Source: an uncultured Rickettsiales bacterium (lineage in GTDB: Bacteria > Pseudomonadota > Alphaproteobacteria > Rickettsiales > UBA998). From it: a stretch of DNA of 18,172 bases. Where the stretch lies: positions 1-18,172 of the forward strand of contig CALJMC010000140.1 in assembly GCA_937982385.1 (NCBI GenBank), read 5' to 3'. The notes under the pieces were generated by a model that saw only the letters and a list, made by a program, of their open reading frames with translations, ran no database searches and was not told the origin of the DNA. Made by a program: the position numbers and the translations under genes. This document shows, in pieces, positions 7,001 through 13,825 of this stretch; within the stretch, counting starts at the first letter, position 1, and every line of letters starts with the position of its first letter.

Positions 7001-8527
7001 GCTTTTCAGATAATGGGCAAGCTGATTTGCCTGAGCGTCTAGCTCGCCATATGTTAGAAATTCATCGCGATAGCGCAGAGCAGGATGATGTGGTTGTTTG
7101 GTGGCCGCAGACTCAAATAATTCATGTATGGTGTGGGGGATGTACGGCAGCGATTTGCCATGACTCCAATGCTCTAGCATATGCTGTTCGGTCTGTTCAT
7201 CCATCATGCGATAGTCGCTTAAACGTTGCTCTGGCGTTGCCACGATTTGCTCAAGCAGGTTTTGCATGTGGGCGATGAGTTGGTCAATCATTGCCTCGCT
7301 GAAGAGCGCCTCGCGATATTCATACCATAGTCCAATGGTGCCATCTTCTAGCGTTTCATAGGTGAGGGTGAGGTCGTCATTGACATCATTATCTTCGATG
7401 TCGAGGGGCTCGGAGGCTATGCCATCAAGCGACAAATTCACCAAACGTGAGATGGTTTGTACAATTGAAACATTAAACACGCGACCGTCAAAGCTTGCAT
7501 CGTGCTTACGTAAGGTGCGGACAATGTCGAGGGACGGGAATGTTTGATGTTTCTTATCGGCTTTACGTACGGCAGAGGTGCGGGCGAGCAATTCAGAGAA
7601 GGTCGGATTGCCAGAAAGGCTTGTGCGCATGGGGATGATGTTGACGAAGAATCCGAAGAAGTTTTTATAGCCGCGCGGGCGGATATTGACAGGGTAACCA
7701 ACCACTAATTCTTCTTGACTATAGAGGCGGTGGGCGAGGGTGCCGAATGCTGCAACGAAGATGTTGAACATGGTGGTGCGCTGTGCGCGTGCAGTATTTT
7801 TGAGTTGTTGAGAGAGCGCTGGGGACAGTGCAAACCCGACTCGTTTGCCTGTAGTGGTGTCGCTAGCATTATGTTGCGCGTTGAAGTCAACACTATGCTG
7901 CGCACCGCTTAAGGTGTCTTTCCAATAGTCAGCTGAGCTTTGCCATACTGCCTCATCAAGGCTGTTCTCGCCATCGTTGAAATAGTCATCCCAGCTTTTG
8001 ATATTGTCGCCATAGGCTTCTTCCAAACCTGCATAGCCTTTGTTATAGGCGGTGGAGGTGGCATCTAGGAAGAGAATAGCAGACGCGCCATCGGAGATCA
8101 TATGAGGCACCAACCCGATGAAGTAATAGGTGTTCGGTGCGGTTTTCATCAATCCTGCGCGGATGATCGGAAACGTTTTGAGGTCGATAGGAGTGCGCAG
8201 GCTATCTTCTAGAAATGTCTGGCCTTGGATACGTTGTTCCGCTGTTTCTTTTGCGGCACCTGGTGTCGCGATGTCGTGGTAATCAAGCGTGAACTCGCCA
8301 TGTTCTTTGACGGCTTGGAAGGGTATGCCTTTTTCTTCAATGAAGTAAACCCGCAGGGAGCTGAAGAATGCGACAACATCTTTGAGTGCTTGATGGAAGC
8401 GTTCAACATCAAGTTCACCTTCAAGGCGTAGTTTTACACAGGTGTTGAAGGAGCTGCTGTTGGGGTGCAGCTTCCATTCGACCCAAAGGGCTTCTTGTTG
8501 CTTGGTTAGTGGATATCGTTTTTCCAT
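4061..8527 (-). CDS. Single-module non-ribosomal peptide synthetase, C-A-T-E
   Basis: A 1488-residue cytosolic enzyme. Condensation domain, about 1-440: the active motif is PHMISDG (141-147), with catalytic H142 but Pro in place of the first His. Adenylation domain, about 465-940: YTSGSTGKPKG (596-606), FDVSIAE (641-647), YGPTE (736-740), YKTGDL (825-830), GRMDAQVKIRGFRIELGEIE (843-862) and the catalytic Lys933 in PSGKTNRR. Carrier domain, about 955-1025: FFELGGDSL, with S991 as the phosphopantetheine site. C-terminal domain, about 1040-1480: epimerization-type motifs PRQAKFF, HHLLLDIVS (1176-1184), GHGR (1317-1320), RTAGWLNSVYPV (1330-1341) and FFNYVSQ (1393-1399). The Glu that precedes GHGR in active E domains is Cys1316 (codon 4582-4580). 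There is no thioesterase, reductase or C-terminal docking helix, and no MbtH or phosphopantetheinyl transferase in the window. Hand-aligned pocket residues read D V A C L A V I Y K, which I do not recognise. The start is 12 nt after the membrane-protein gene, implying one operon. Confidence 0.93.
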   Translation of the reverse strand: MEKRYPLTKQQEALWVEWKLHPNSSSFNTCVKLRLEGELDVERFHQALKDVVAFFSSLRVYFIEEKGIPFQAVKEHGEFTLDYHDIATPGAAKETAEQRIQGQTFLEDSLRTPIDLKTFPIIRAGLMKTAPNTYYFIGLVPHMISDGASAILFLDATSTAYNKGYAGLEEAYGDNIKSWDDYFNDGENSLDEAVWQSSADYWKDTLSGAQHSVDFNAQHNASDTTTGKRVGFALSPALSQQLKNTARAQRTTMFNIFVAAFGTLAHRLYSQEELVVGYPVNIRPRGYKNFFGFFVNIIPMRTSLSGNPTFSELLARTSAVRKADKKHQTFPSLDIVRTLRKHDASFDGRVFNVSIVQTISRLVNLSLDGIASEPLDIEDNDVNDDLTLTYETLEDGTIGLWYEYREALFSEAMIDQLIAHMQNLLEQIVATPEQRLSDYRMMDEQTEQHMLEHWSHGKSLPYIPHTIHELFESAATKQPHHPALRYRDEFLTYGELDAQANQLAHYLKSQGLNKGDRVALCLPRGPFMVQAMLAVLKAGGCYIPIPPDYPQERIDYILRDANCTFTLDSDDIPWHHCDTAKPDVTITPDDAAYIIYTSGSTGKPKGVLLNHGNTAPRMAWMYNTFTLEPNDTVLQNTDYSFDVSIAEIFWSLSSGATLVLIEPEKYKDPSHLIDLIEQHNIAATCMVPSLISSLLSVLKDRRINSFKYVLSAGEALPPSVATRFYAVCSGDLYNVYGPTEAAIYASYALCPRDTTQLSSIPIGRPVAETSLYLFDSYGNPTPQNVAGELHIGGSGVAQGYIHLPETTAERFITDSFSKLNGSKLYKTGDLCRFDSEGNIEYLGRMDAQVKIRGFRIELGEIESVLLSHDAIHDAAVIDIATDGNTHKRLAAYYVANELDTDNLKAHIAAQLPAHMHPSFYIPLDKIPRLPSGKTNRRALPRPEHMLIQTKEYVAPRNDIEKTITTIWSNILKIPTEKIGIYHSFFELGGDSLMAIQFACAAEEEGIAFDMNALFTRTTIAELSEIAITDAPRKAISQDTISGSYPLLPRQAKFFADNFVHPHHWNRFFMFDINHVATIDMLTQAFNAVLMHHDNLRVSFARNATGTWLQHCSASLPEEDYVSSHDVSKLWAAAQDKKIVEICNDSHASLTLDAAPLLRVLHFDVGNGVGKLAIIAHHLLLDIVSSRIIFEDFIKSYEGLRLGITMPLATKTSAAKDLTSHLHNTSQKYDFSEELIYWGSRSMTPSIGIQHDNEAVNFGTESTSENSELIFDTATTEALLKTIPSHYGIDIQTFLLTALQQTFQQMSKEDTTVINICGHGRTGGNDINLSRTAGWLNSVYPVHLSSDINTSPGERLAHIKSQLDAVPTHNEFYNLLRYSIQHPDITQYEAPPLFFNYVSQIDALIPEGISFQPIIALDGIRASHPDNHLCYGLYMEAGILDKQLHLHTAYSNTLYNTETIKNFHTILKNNITQNIDILIAQNASQEVIG

Positions 8528-8539
8528 GATGTATCTATA

Positions 8540-8953
8540 CTAAGAATTATCAGCTTTGTCGCTATCGTTTAAGGTAGTTCGATATTTCTTATCAATCGTT
8601 ACTAAATAACCAATTATATAAATGCTACCCCAAATAAGTCCCGGTGCCATGGTTGTCCATTTGTTGGGGGTTTGTGATATGCTGTGTGCGATGTAGGGGG
8701 CGCTCAACATAATAACAAAACTTGAGAGGAAGCCCACCCAGATGCCTTTGGTGCCATAGTTGTATTTATGACAGCAGTTATGGGCGATGTTAGTGAGGAA
8801 GAACGTCATGAGAAAAGATGAAGTGCCCTGTGCCGCGGCGGCTTTGATCCATGCCAGCGTGCCATGGTCATAATTGACTAAAATTGCCCAACCGCCATAG
8901 GCGAATGTAGCAAGGAGGGAAATGGCGATAATTGTTTTTTGTGATTTTTGCAT
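8540..8953 (-). CDS. Small four-helix membrane protein upstream of the NRPS, unknown function
   Basis: A 137-residue protein from the ATG at 8953-8951. It has four hydrophobic segments at about residues 7-26, 39-56, 70-92 and 103-123, and a hydrophilic, charged C-terminus (YRTTLNDSDKADNS). A short HNCCHKYNYG stretch (about 57-66), with two adjacent Cys and two His, lies in the loop between helices 2 and 3. I recognise no family. The frame can be extended upstream to a GTG at 9043, but that 30-residue extension is soluble and spans a good minus-strand promoter (8963-8991), so the ATG is preferred. The stop is 12 nt before the NRPS start. It could help export or membrane placement of the NRPS product, but this is only contextual. 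Confidence 0.6.
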   Translation of the reverse strand: MQKSQKTIIAISLLATFAYGGWAILVNYDHGTLAWIKAAAAQGTSSFLMTFFLTNIAHNCCHKYNYGTKGIWVGFLSSFVIMLSAPYIAHSISQTPNKWTTMAPGLIWGSIYIIGYLVTIDKKYRTTLNDSDKADNS

Positions 8954-8962
8954 AGGGTTTTG

Positions 8963-8991
8963 TGTATAATGCGCCGCCAGCTGTGTTGCAA
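8963..8991 (-). promoter_or_regulatory. Promoter of the membrane-protein/NRPS operon, giving a near-leaderless transcript
   Basis: On the minus strand TTGCAA (8991-8986), a 17-base spacer and TATACA (8968-8963) lie only 9 nt before the ATG at 8953. Transcription from this -10 would begin about 3 nt before the start codon, and no Shine-Dalgarno sequence is present. This supports the short start and predicts leaderless or near-leaderless initiation. Confidence 0.5.
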
Positions 8992-9007
8992 CATGATAAA
9001 TTAGCAG

Positions 9008-9036
9008 TTGACAGTGTGGCAATTCATCTACATAAT
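9008..9036 (+). promoter_or_regulatory. Promoter of the lplT-aas-like operon
   Basis: A consensus TTGACA (9008-9013), a 17-base spacer and CATAAT (9031-9036) precede the gene at 9099. The predicted transcription start near 9043 gives a leader of roughly 55 nt that contains AAGGA (9084-9088), 10 nt before the ATG. Confidence 0.6.
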
Positions 9037-9050
9037 TATACACTGTTCAA
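9008..9050. repeat. Inverted repeat bracketing the lplT promoter (candidate operator)
   Basis: TTGACAGTGT (9008-9017) is repeated in inverted form as ACACTGTtCAA (9040-9050): 10 complementary bases per arm with one extra T, separated by 22 bases. The left arm contains the -35 hexamer and the right arm covers the predicted transcription start. A second perfect 8-base pair, ATCTACAT (9026-9033) and ATGTAGAT (9073-9080), is interleaved with it. No regulator is assigned. Confidence 0.45.
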
Positions 9051-9098
9051 TAAATTGTCTGTTTGCTGCATAATGTAGATAAAAAGGATAAATTGTGT

Positions 9099-10430
9099 AT
9101 GGCTGAAGAAGATAACTTAATGAAATCAAACCGGTTTCTCCCATTGTTTATTACGCAGTTTTTTGGGGCGTTTAATGATAATGCTTTTAAAAATGCGTTT
9201 CTCATTTGGTTTACCTATGATATCGCTGCCAAGCAGGGCTCCAATCCCGCGATGATGGTGACAATAGCGGCCGGTTTATTCATTCTTCCATTCTTTTTGT
9301 TCTCGGCGACGGCGGGGCAGGTGGCTGATAAATATGAGCAATCATGGCTGACGCAGAAGATAAAGCTGGTGGAAATCATTCTCATGATTCTCTGCGCGGT
9401 CTGTTTCTTTGTGGAGAGTGTGAATGGGCTATTGGTTATTCTCTTTATGATGGGGATTCAATCGACTTTCTTCGGGCCGATTAAATATAGCCTGTTGCCT
9501 GAACATCTGCATGATGACGAGTTGATTAAGGGCAATGGTTTGATTGAGGGTGGCACGTTTCTCTCGATTCTGCTCGGGACTATCTTTGGTGGGCTGATTA
9601 TTCGCACGGAATATGGGGTGGAGATATTGGCTGTCTGTGTGATTCTATTTGCCGTCATTGGTTGGCTCGCGAGTCGGCATATCCCGAAGACGCCTATTGG
9701 TGACCCTAACCTTGATATAGGGTGGAACATCGCCCGCGAGACATGGAAAATTATCGGTTTTGCCCGCCAAGAACGCACCGTGTGGCTCTCTATCATTGGC
9801 ATTTCATGGTTTTGGCTGATTGGCGCGACGTTCCTCACGCAATTCCCGACCTATACCAAAGAAGTGATTGGTGGAAATGAGCATATTGTGACCTTGTTAC
9901 TCACTATATTCTCGGTGGGAATTGGTGTTGGATCGGTCTGGTGCAACAGTCTGCTCAAAGGCGAAATTAATGGTAAGCTCGTGCCGCTTGGTTGTATGGG
10001 AATGAGTGTGTTTATTATTGATTTTTACTTTGCCAGTCATGGGTATGAAGGTGTTATTTTTATGCAAAAGCCCTGTGCTGATATGGCGAGTTGTCTCCCT
10101 GTCTTAGAGGGTGTGGGTGACTTCTTTAGTACATTGGAAGGTTGGCGTATTGCGTTTGACCTGCTTGGGCTTTCTATCTGTGCGGGTATTTACATTGTGC
10201 CGCTCTATGCCATCATGCAACATCGCTCAGAGCAGAAATTTCTGGCCCGCATCATTGCCAGCAACAATGTGATGAATGCGTTGTTTATGGTGGTGGCGAC
10301 TGTGATTGCGCTGGCTCTATTCGCCATAGGGTTCACTGTCATCGAGATTTTGTTAGCCGTTGGCATATTCAATATTCCCGTATATTTCATTGTGCGCGGG
10401 GCAGTTAAAAGGAGATTAGAGAATGCTTAG
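9099..10430 (+). CDS. lplT: LplT-like lysophospholipid transporter (MFS)
   Basis: A 443-residue inner-membrane protein with about 12 hydrophobic segments. The opening FLPLFITQFFGAFNDNAFKNA, the loop ATAGQVADKYEQSWLTQKIKLVE (a variant of the MFS loop 2-3 motif) and FFGPIKYSLLPEHL...LIKGNGLIEGGTFLSILLGT are typical of the LplT branch. In E. coli LplT flips lysophosphatidylethanolamine to the inner leaflet for reacylation by Aas. Here the next gene is an Aas homologue, overlapping by 8 nt, so the same pathway is very likely. The frame is open from a TTG at 9063, but the ATG at 9099 has AAGGA 10 nt upstream; an ATG at 9120 is a further alternative. One extended loop late in the protein (roughly residues 320-345 here) holds two Cys (PCADMASC). 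Confidence 0.85.
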   Translation: MAEEDNLMKSNRFLPLFITQFFGAFNDNAFKNAFLIWFTYDIAAKQGSNPAMMVTIAAGLFILPFFLFSATAGQVADKYEQSWLTQKIKLVEIILMILCAVCFFVESVNGLLVILFMMGIQSTFFGPIKYSLLPEHLHDDELIKGNGLIEGGTFLSILLGTIFGGLIIRTEYGVEILAVCVILFAVIGWLASRHIPKTPIGDPNLDIGWNIARETWKIIGFARQERTVWLSIIGISWFWLIGATFLTQFPTYTKEVIGGNEHIVTLLLTIFSVGIGVGSVWCNSLLKGEINGKLVPLGCMGMSVFIIDFYFASHGYEGVIFMQKPCADMASCLPVLEGVGDFFSTLEGWRIAFDLLGLSICAGIYIVPLYAIMQHRSEQKFLARIIASNNVMNALFMVVATVIALALFAIGFTVIEILLAVGIFNIPVYFIVRGAVKRRLENA

Positions 10431-12558
10431 AACGGTATTGAAATGGATTATTACGGCACTCTATAATGTTGAGGTGAAGGGGCTTGAGCATTATGCAGCG
10501 GCGGGTGAGCGCGTGTTGATTATCGCCAATCACCAGTCCTTTTTGGATGCGCTGCTGATTGTGTTGTTTTTGCCTGAAAAGCCGATGTTTGCGGTGAATA
10601 GCTTCATTGCGGAGCGTTGGTATTTCAAGCCGTTTCTGGCGCTGGTAAAGGCATTCCCGCTTGACCCAACCAATCCGATGGCGACCAAGGGCATTATCAA
10701 TGAAATTAAGAAAGATCAGAAATGCGTGATCTTCCCAGAGGGGCGCATCACGGTGACAGGCTCGCTGATGAAGGTCTATGAAGGACCAGGGATGATTGCT
10801 GATAAGGCGGGCGCGACGATTCTGCCAATTCGTATTGATGGCGCGCAATATACGCCGCTTTCACGTCTGAAGGGCAAGGTGAGAATCCGTTGGTTCCCGC
10901 AGATTACGCTGACCATGCTGCCATCGCGCAATTTTGATATTGATGAGAGCATTAAGGGGCGCAAGCGCCGCCATCTCGCGGGGGTAAAGCTCTATGACCT
11001 CATGAGCGAGATGCTGTTTGATAGCTCCGATTATCAAAAGACACTCTTTGCATCGCTCATCGACCAAACTGAAATTCAGGGACGCAAACATATCATTATG
11101 GAAGATGCGATGCGTCAGCCGCTCAATTATGGCGGAATGCTCACGAAATGTTTTGTGTTGGGTGATAAGATTGCGGCGAACACGAGCCAAGGCGAATATG
11201 TCGGGCTGATGCTGCCTAATATGGTGACCTCTGTCGTGACGTTTTTCGCGCTGCAAGCGTACGGACGTGTGCCCGCGATGTTGAACTTCTCGACAGGTGC
11301 GCAGAATTTATTGTCGGCGTGTAAAACGGCAGAAATCAACACCGTCTATAGCTCCCGTACTTTTGTGGAGAAGGGTAAGCTCGATGACCTCGTTTCCGAA
11401 ATTGAGAAGGCAGGGGTGAAGATGGTCTATCTGGAGGATGTTGCCAAAACCATCACGCTGATTGATAAATTGTCGGGCGTGGTGGCAGGGTTTTTCCCAA
11501 AAACATTCTTCAATAAAGCCAGCCAACAAACGGCGGATGATCCCGCGGTGATTCTCTTTACCTCAGGATCTGAAGGCACGCCAAAGGGTGTGGTGCTGTC
11601 GCATAAGAACATTCAAGCGAACCGTTATCAGCTTGCCTCTAGGGTCGATTTTGGGCCAATGGATATTGTGTTTAATGTGCTGCCTATCTTCCATTCCTTT
11701 GGGTTGACGGGCGGAACATTGCTGCCGGTTCTCTCAGGGATTCGCACGTTCTTCTATCCTTCGCCATTGCATTATCGCATCGTGCCAGAACTTATTTATG
11801 ACACTAATGCGACCATCATGTTCGGCACCGATACCTTCCTCTCGGGCTATGCACGTTTTGCACATCCTTATGATTTTTATTCTGTGCGCTATGTCTTTGC
11901 AGGGGCAGAAAAACTCAAGGAAGAAACCCGTAAATTATGGTCTGAGAAATATGGTGTACGTATCTTTGAAGGCTATGGCGCGACGGAAACCGCACCGGGC
12001 ATCACCACCAACACACCGATGCACAACAAGGCAGGAACAGTTGGGCGCTTACTTCCGGGTATTAACTATTCCATCGAGCCAGTGCCGGGAATAGACGAGG
12101 GCGGCAAGCTCATCGTCTCAGGCCCCAACATTATGAAAGGCTATTTGCTCGCCGATAATCCGGGCAAACTCGTTGAACCTGAGGGCGGGTTGTATGACAC
12201 GGGTGATATTGTCGACATCGATGAAGAGGGCTATGTCAGCATCAAAGGGCGCGCTAAACGCTTCGCGAAAATTGCGGGCGAGATGGTGTCACTGACCGCT
12301 GTTGAAACCTTCATTGCAGAGATTTACCCTGAGCATAACCATGCCGTAGTGAGCATTCCCGATGCCAAAAAAGGCGAAGCGCTCGTACTCGTCACCAACT
12401 GCAAAGACGCCAAAAAAGAAGACATCATCGCCCATGTCAAAAAGAACGGCATAGGCGACCTATCCGCCCCCAAAGACATCCGCATAGTAGATGATGTCCC
12501 GCTATTGGGAACGGGCAAGACGGATTATGTTGGGGTGGCAGCGTTGGTGGAGGGCTAG
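10423..12558 (+). CDS. aas: Aas-like bifunctional acyltransferase / acyl-ACP synthetase
   Basis: A 711-residue protein, close to the length of E. coli Aas. The N-terminal PlsC-type acyltransferase has the HX4D motif NHQSFLD (H37, D42) and FPEGR (104-108). The C-terminal AMP-binding ligase, about 215-711, has LFTSGSEGTPKG (378-389), GYGATE (517-522), YDTGDIVDIDEEGY and a terminal GTGKTDY with the catalytic Lys. Known role of the family: activate a fatty acid on ACP using ATP, then transfer it to position 1 of a lysophospholipid at the inner membrane. AGGAG lies 8 nt before the ATG, which overlaps the stop of the lplT-like gene (8 nt shared). Some bacteria fuse these two genes; here they stay separate but coupled. 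It lies across a divergent promoter region from an NRPS, but housekeeping lipid recycling is the simpler role. Confidence 0.9.
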   Translation: MLRTVLKWIITALYNVEVKGLEHYAAAGERVLIIANHQSFLDALLIVLFLPEKPMFAVNSFIAERWYFKPFLALVKAFPLDPTNPMATKGIINEIKKDQKCVIFPEGRITVTGSLMKVYEGPGMIADKAGATILPIRIDGAQYTPLSRLKGKVRIRWFPQITLTMLPSRNFDIDESIKGRKRRHLAGVKLYDLMSEMLFDSSDYQKTLFASLIDQTEIQGRKHIIMEDAMRQPLNYGGMLTKCFVLGDKIAANTSQGEYVGLMLPNMVTSVVTFFALQAYGRVPAMLNFSTGAQNLLSACKTAEINTVYSSRTFVEKGKLDDLVSEIEKAGVKMVYLEDVAKTITLIDKLSGVVAGFFPKTFFNKASQQTADDPAVILFTSGSEGTPKGVVLSHKNIQANRYQLASRVDFGPMDIVFNVLPIFHSFGLTGGTLLPVLSGIRTFFYPSPLHYRIVPELIYDTNATIMFGTDTFLSGYARFAHPYDFYSVRYVFAGAEKLKEETRKLWSEKYGVRIFEGYGATETAPGITTNTPMHNKAGTVGRLLPGINYSIEPVPGIDEGGKLIVSGPNIMKGYLLADNPGKLVEPEGGLYDTGDIVDIDEEGYVSIKGRAKRFAKIAGEMVSLTAVETFIAEIYPEHNHAVVSIPDAKKGEALVLVTNCKDAKKEDIIAHVKKNGIGDLSAPKDIRIVDDVPLLGTGKTDYVGVAALVEG

Positions 12559-12561
12559 TCG

Positions 12562-12966
12562 ATGCGATTAAATAACTGGGAGAATCCGCATCATTCTTTA
12601 GCTTGTTTTGGGGGCTGTTTAGCTCTAATTCTTTTTCTATCTACGTTGCTCTTTTCGATAGATATGTTTGAAAAAGATATAACCCTTCTCCGCATATGCT
12701 TTAGTACTTTCTTTTTTTATCTTTCTTATATTTACATACGTGTCTCGCTAAATATGTTAACAAGATATGCAAGCCATAGGCATTTCTGGTTTATTTCAGT
12801 GCCGTATTCTGCTGTTCTTCTTGTACCTCTCTTGCCAAGAATGAATGACGGAACTTTTGGCGTACACATAATGATTTTTCTATTTAATGCTATATGGTTC
12901 TATTTTTTATATTGCTGCTATCAAAGCATTAGCGATATTAAGCAGAAATACCAAAGTGCAGAATAA
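12562..12966 (+). CDS. Small AT-rich integral membrane protein, unknown function
   Basis: A 134-residue protein with about four hydrophobic segments (roughly residues 13-33, 42-60, 76-90 and 100-118), rich in Phe, Leu, Ile and Tyr, with a charged C-terminus (SDIKQKYQSAE). I recognise no family. It starts 3 nt after the aas-like stop, with GGAGG 8 nt before its ATG inside the end of that gene, so it should be co-transcribed and coupled. Its DNA is visibly more AT-rich than the aas-like gene, which may mean late acquisition or simply the Phe/Ile content of a membrane protein. Only one base separates its stop from the stop of the convergent lipoprotein gene. Confidence 0.6.
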   Translation: MRLNNWENPHHSLACFGGCLALILFLSTLLFSIDMFEKDITLLRICFSTFFFYLSYIYIRVSLNMLTRYASHRHFWFISVPYSAVLLVPLLPRMNDGTFGVHIMIFLFNAIWFYFLYCCYQSISDIKQKYQSAE

Positions 12967-12967
12967 C

Positions 12968-13471
12968 CTACTTCGCCACCACTCTATATACCAACCGAGC
13001 AGCATCCGCGGCGAGGATGATGATTTTTTGGTTGTTGACGGTGATGCTTTTGTCTTGTGCTTTTAGGTCTATGGCGAAATTGATGGCTTGTTTGGTGATG
13101 ACGGTGGTGCCGCTGGCATCGCCAGAAATCTCACTGGAAATGCTGCTTGAGGTGATGCCTGATTGTGAGGTGTTGGACGAGTTTTGAACCACAAAGTTGG
13201 AGCTGCCACCGGGGGTGTTGGTTGCGGAGAGTTGTGTATGTGCGTTGCGTTTGAACAATGCCATATTGTTGCGTACACCCATATATTCAATAGTGATTGA
13301 TTTAGCAGAGCTAGTCGTGGTGTTTGTTGTGTCTGAGGTTTCGAACAGTTCCAGCACAGGCGCACCAATGGCCACCGTTTTGGTATGCGCCAAATTAACC
13401 TGAGGCGGTGGCAGGCATGCGGACACGGTAAGCATAGCGGTGCATAAGAGTGCTGATGATAAAGGGCGCAT
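12968..13471 (-). CDS. Ser/Thr-rich putative lipoprotein, unknown function
   Basis: A 167-residue protein with a lipoprotein signal: MRPLSSALLCTAMLTVSAC, lipobox V-S-A-C with Cys19 as the lipidation site. The following LPPPQ gives no inner-membrane retention Asp at +2, so outer-membrane sorting is plausible. The mature region is low in aromatics and rich in Ser, Thr, Asn and Gly (NTTTSSAK, SNTSQSGITSSSISSEISGDASG), with a more ordered hydrophobic C-terminus (TVNNQKIIILAADAARLVYRVVAK). No domain is recognised. An ATG four codons upstream (13483) is possible, but the GGAGAT at 13481-13476 sits at proper spacing for the ATG at 13471. Confidence 0.65.
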   Translation of the reverse strand: MRPLSSALLCTAMLTVSACLPPPQVNLAHTKTVAIGAPVLELFETSDTTNTTTSSAKSITIEYMGVRNNMALFKRNAHTQLSATNTPGGSSNFVVQNSSNTSQSGITSSSISSEISGDASGTTVITKQAINFAIDLKAQDKSITVNNQKIIILAADAARLVYRVVAK

Positions 13472-13513
13472 GGGTATCTCCATATGTGATTTAGGCTATA
13501 TGTGTTATTAATA

Positions 13514-13540
13514 ATTCTATCTAATAAACCTGCTTGTCAA
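13514..13540 (-). promoter_or_regulatory. Possible promoter of the Ser/Thr-rich lipoprotein gene
   Basis: On the minus strand there is a perfect TTGACA (13540-13535), followed after 15 bases by TAGAAT (13519-13514), or GAATTA after 17 bases. The spacer to the better -10 is short, so this is tentative. Confidence 0.35.
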
Positions 13541-13618
13541 TAGATTTATCTGAATTAAATCATTTGTTTATGGTCGGTATATTTTATACACTTTATGTGT
13601 GAGGTGCGCTTTAGTTGG

Positions 13619-13641
13619 CTGTTTCACGTTATCGTAAACAG
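13619..13641 (+). promoter_or_regulatory. Hairpin in the leader of the 51-residue lipoprotein gene
   Basis: CTGTTTcACG and CGTAAACAG can pair around a TTAT loop, giving a 9-bp stem with one bulged C. It ends 3 nt before the AAAGGA ribosome site (13645-13650). No U-run follows, so it is not a classical terminator. It may affect mRNA stability or access to the ribosome site. Confidence 0.35.
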
Positions 13642-13660
13642 TTGAAAGGATATTCCTGTT

Positions 13661-13816
13661 ATGACTAAAAGACTTTTGTCTTGTGTATTATTACTTACTT
13701 TTCTTCAAGCTTGTGCCATGGGCAGTACACCGACTTCCACAGGTGCTGTTGATTGGGACCATATCCGCTACACTCCCTATGAAGTTGATGACAGTCCACG
13801 TGACTCATCCGTATAG
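13661..13816 (+). CDS. Small lipoprotein, 51 residues
   Basis: ATG at 13661, stop TAG at 13814-13816. The peptide begins MTKRLLSCVLLLTFLQAC: basic N-terminus, hydrophobic core and lipobox L-Q-A-C, with Cys18 as the lipidation site. The mature part is only 34 residues and acidic/polar (WDHIRYTPYEVDDSPRDSS). AAAGGA (13645-13650) stands 10 nt before the ATG. It ends 9 nt before the YihY/BrkB-like gene and may be in an operon with it. Size and layout recall small envelope lipoproteins such as entericidins, but there is no visible sequence relation. Signal peptide, ribosome site and spacing together make a real gene likely. Confidence 0.65.
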   Translation: MTKRLLSCVLLLTFLQACAMGSTPTSTGAVDWDHIRYTPYEVDDSPRDSSV

Positions 13817-13825
13817 AAAGTTGTC

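Noticed and set aside
8954..9043. GTG-started N-terminal extension of the small membrane protein
   Set aside because: It covers a good minus-strand promoter and adds a soluble stretch before the first membrane helix. The ATG at 8953 is more consistent.
10405..10848. 147-codon minus-strand frame opposite the start of the aas-like gene
   Set aside because: It lies antisense to the conserved acyltransferase domain, with shadow-like composition and no ribosome site evidence.
10423..12558. Aas-like protein as the fatty-acid loading enzyme of the NRPS (lipopeptide pathway)
   Set aside because: Domain order, length and linkage to an LplT-like transporter match ordinary lysophospholipid recycling. 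It is on a separate divergent transcript, so a lipopeptide role is unsupported.
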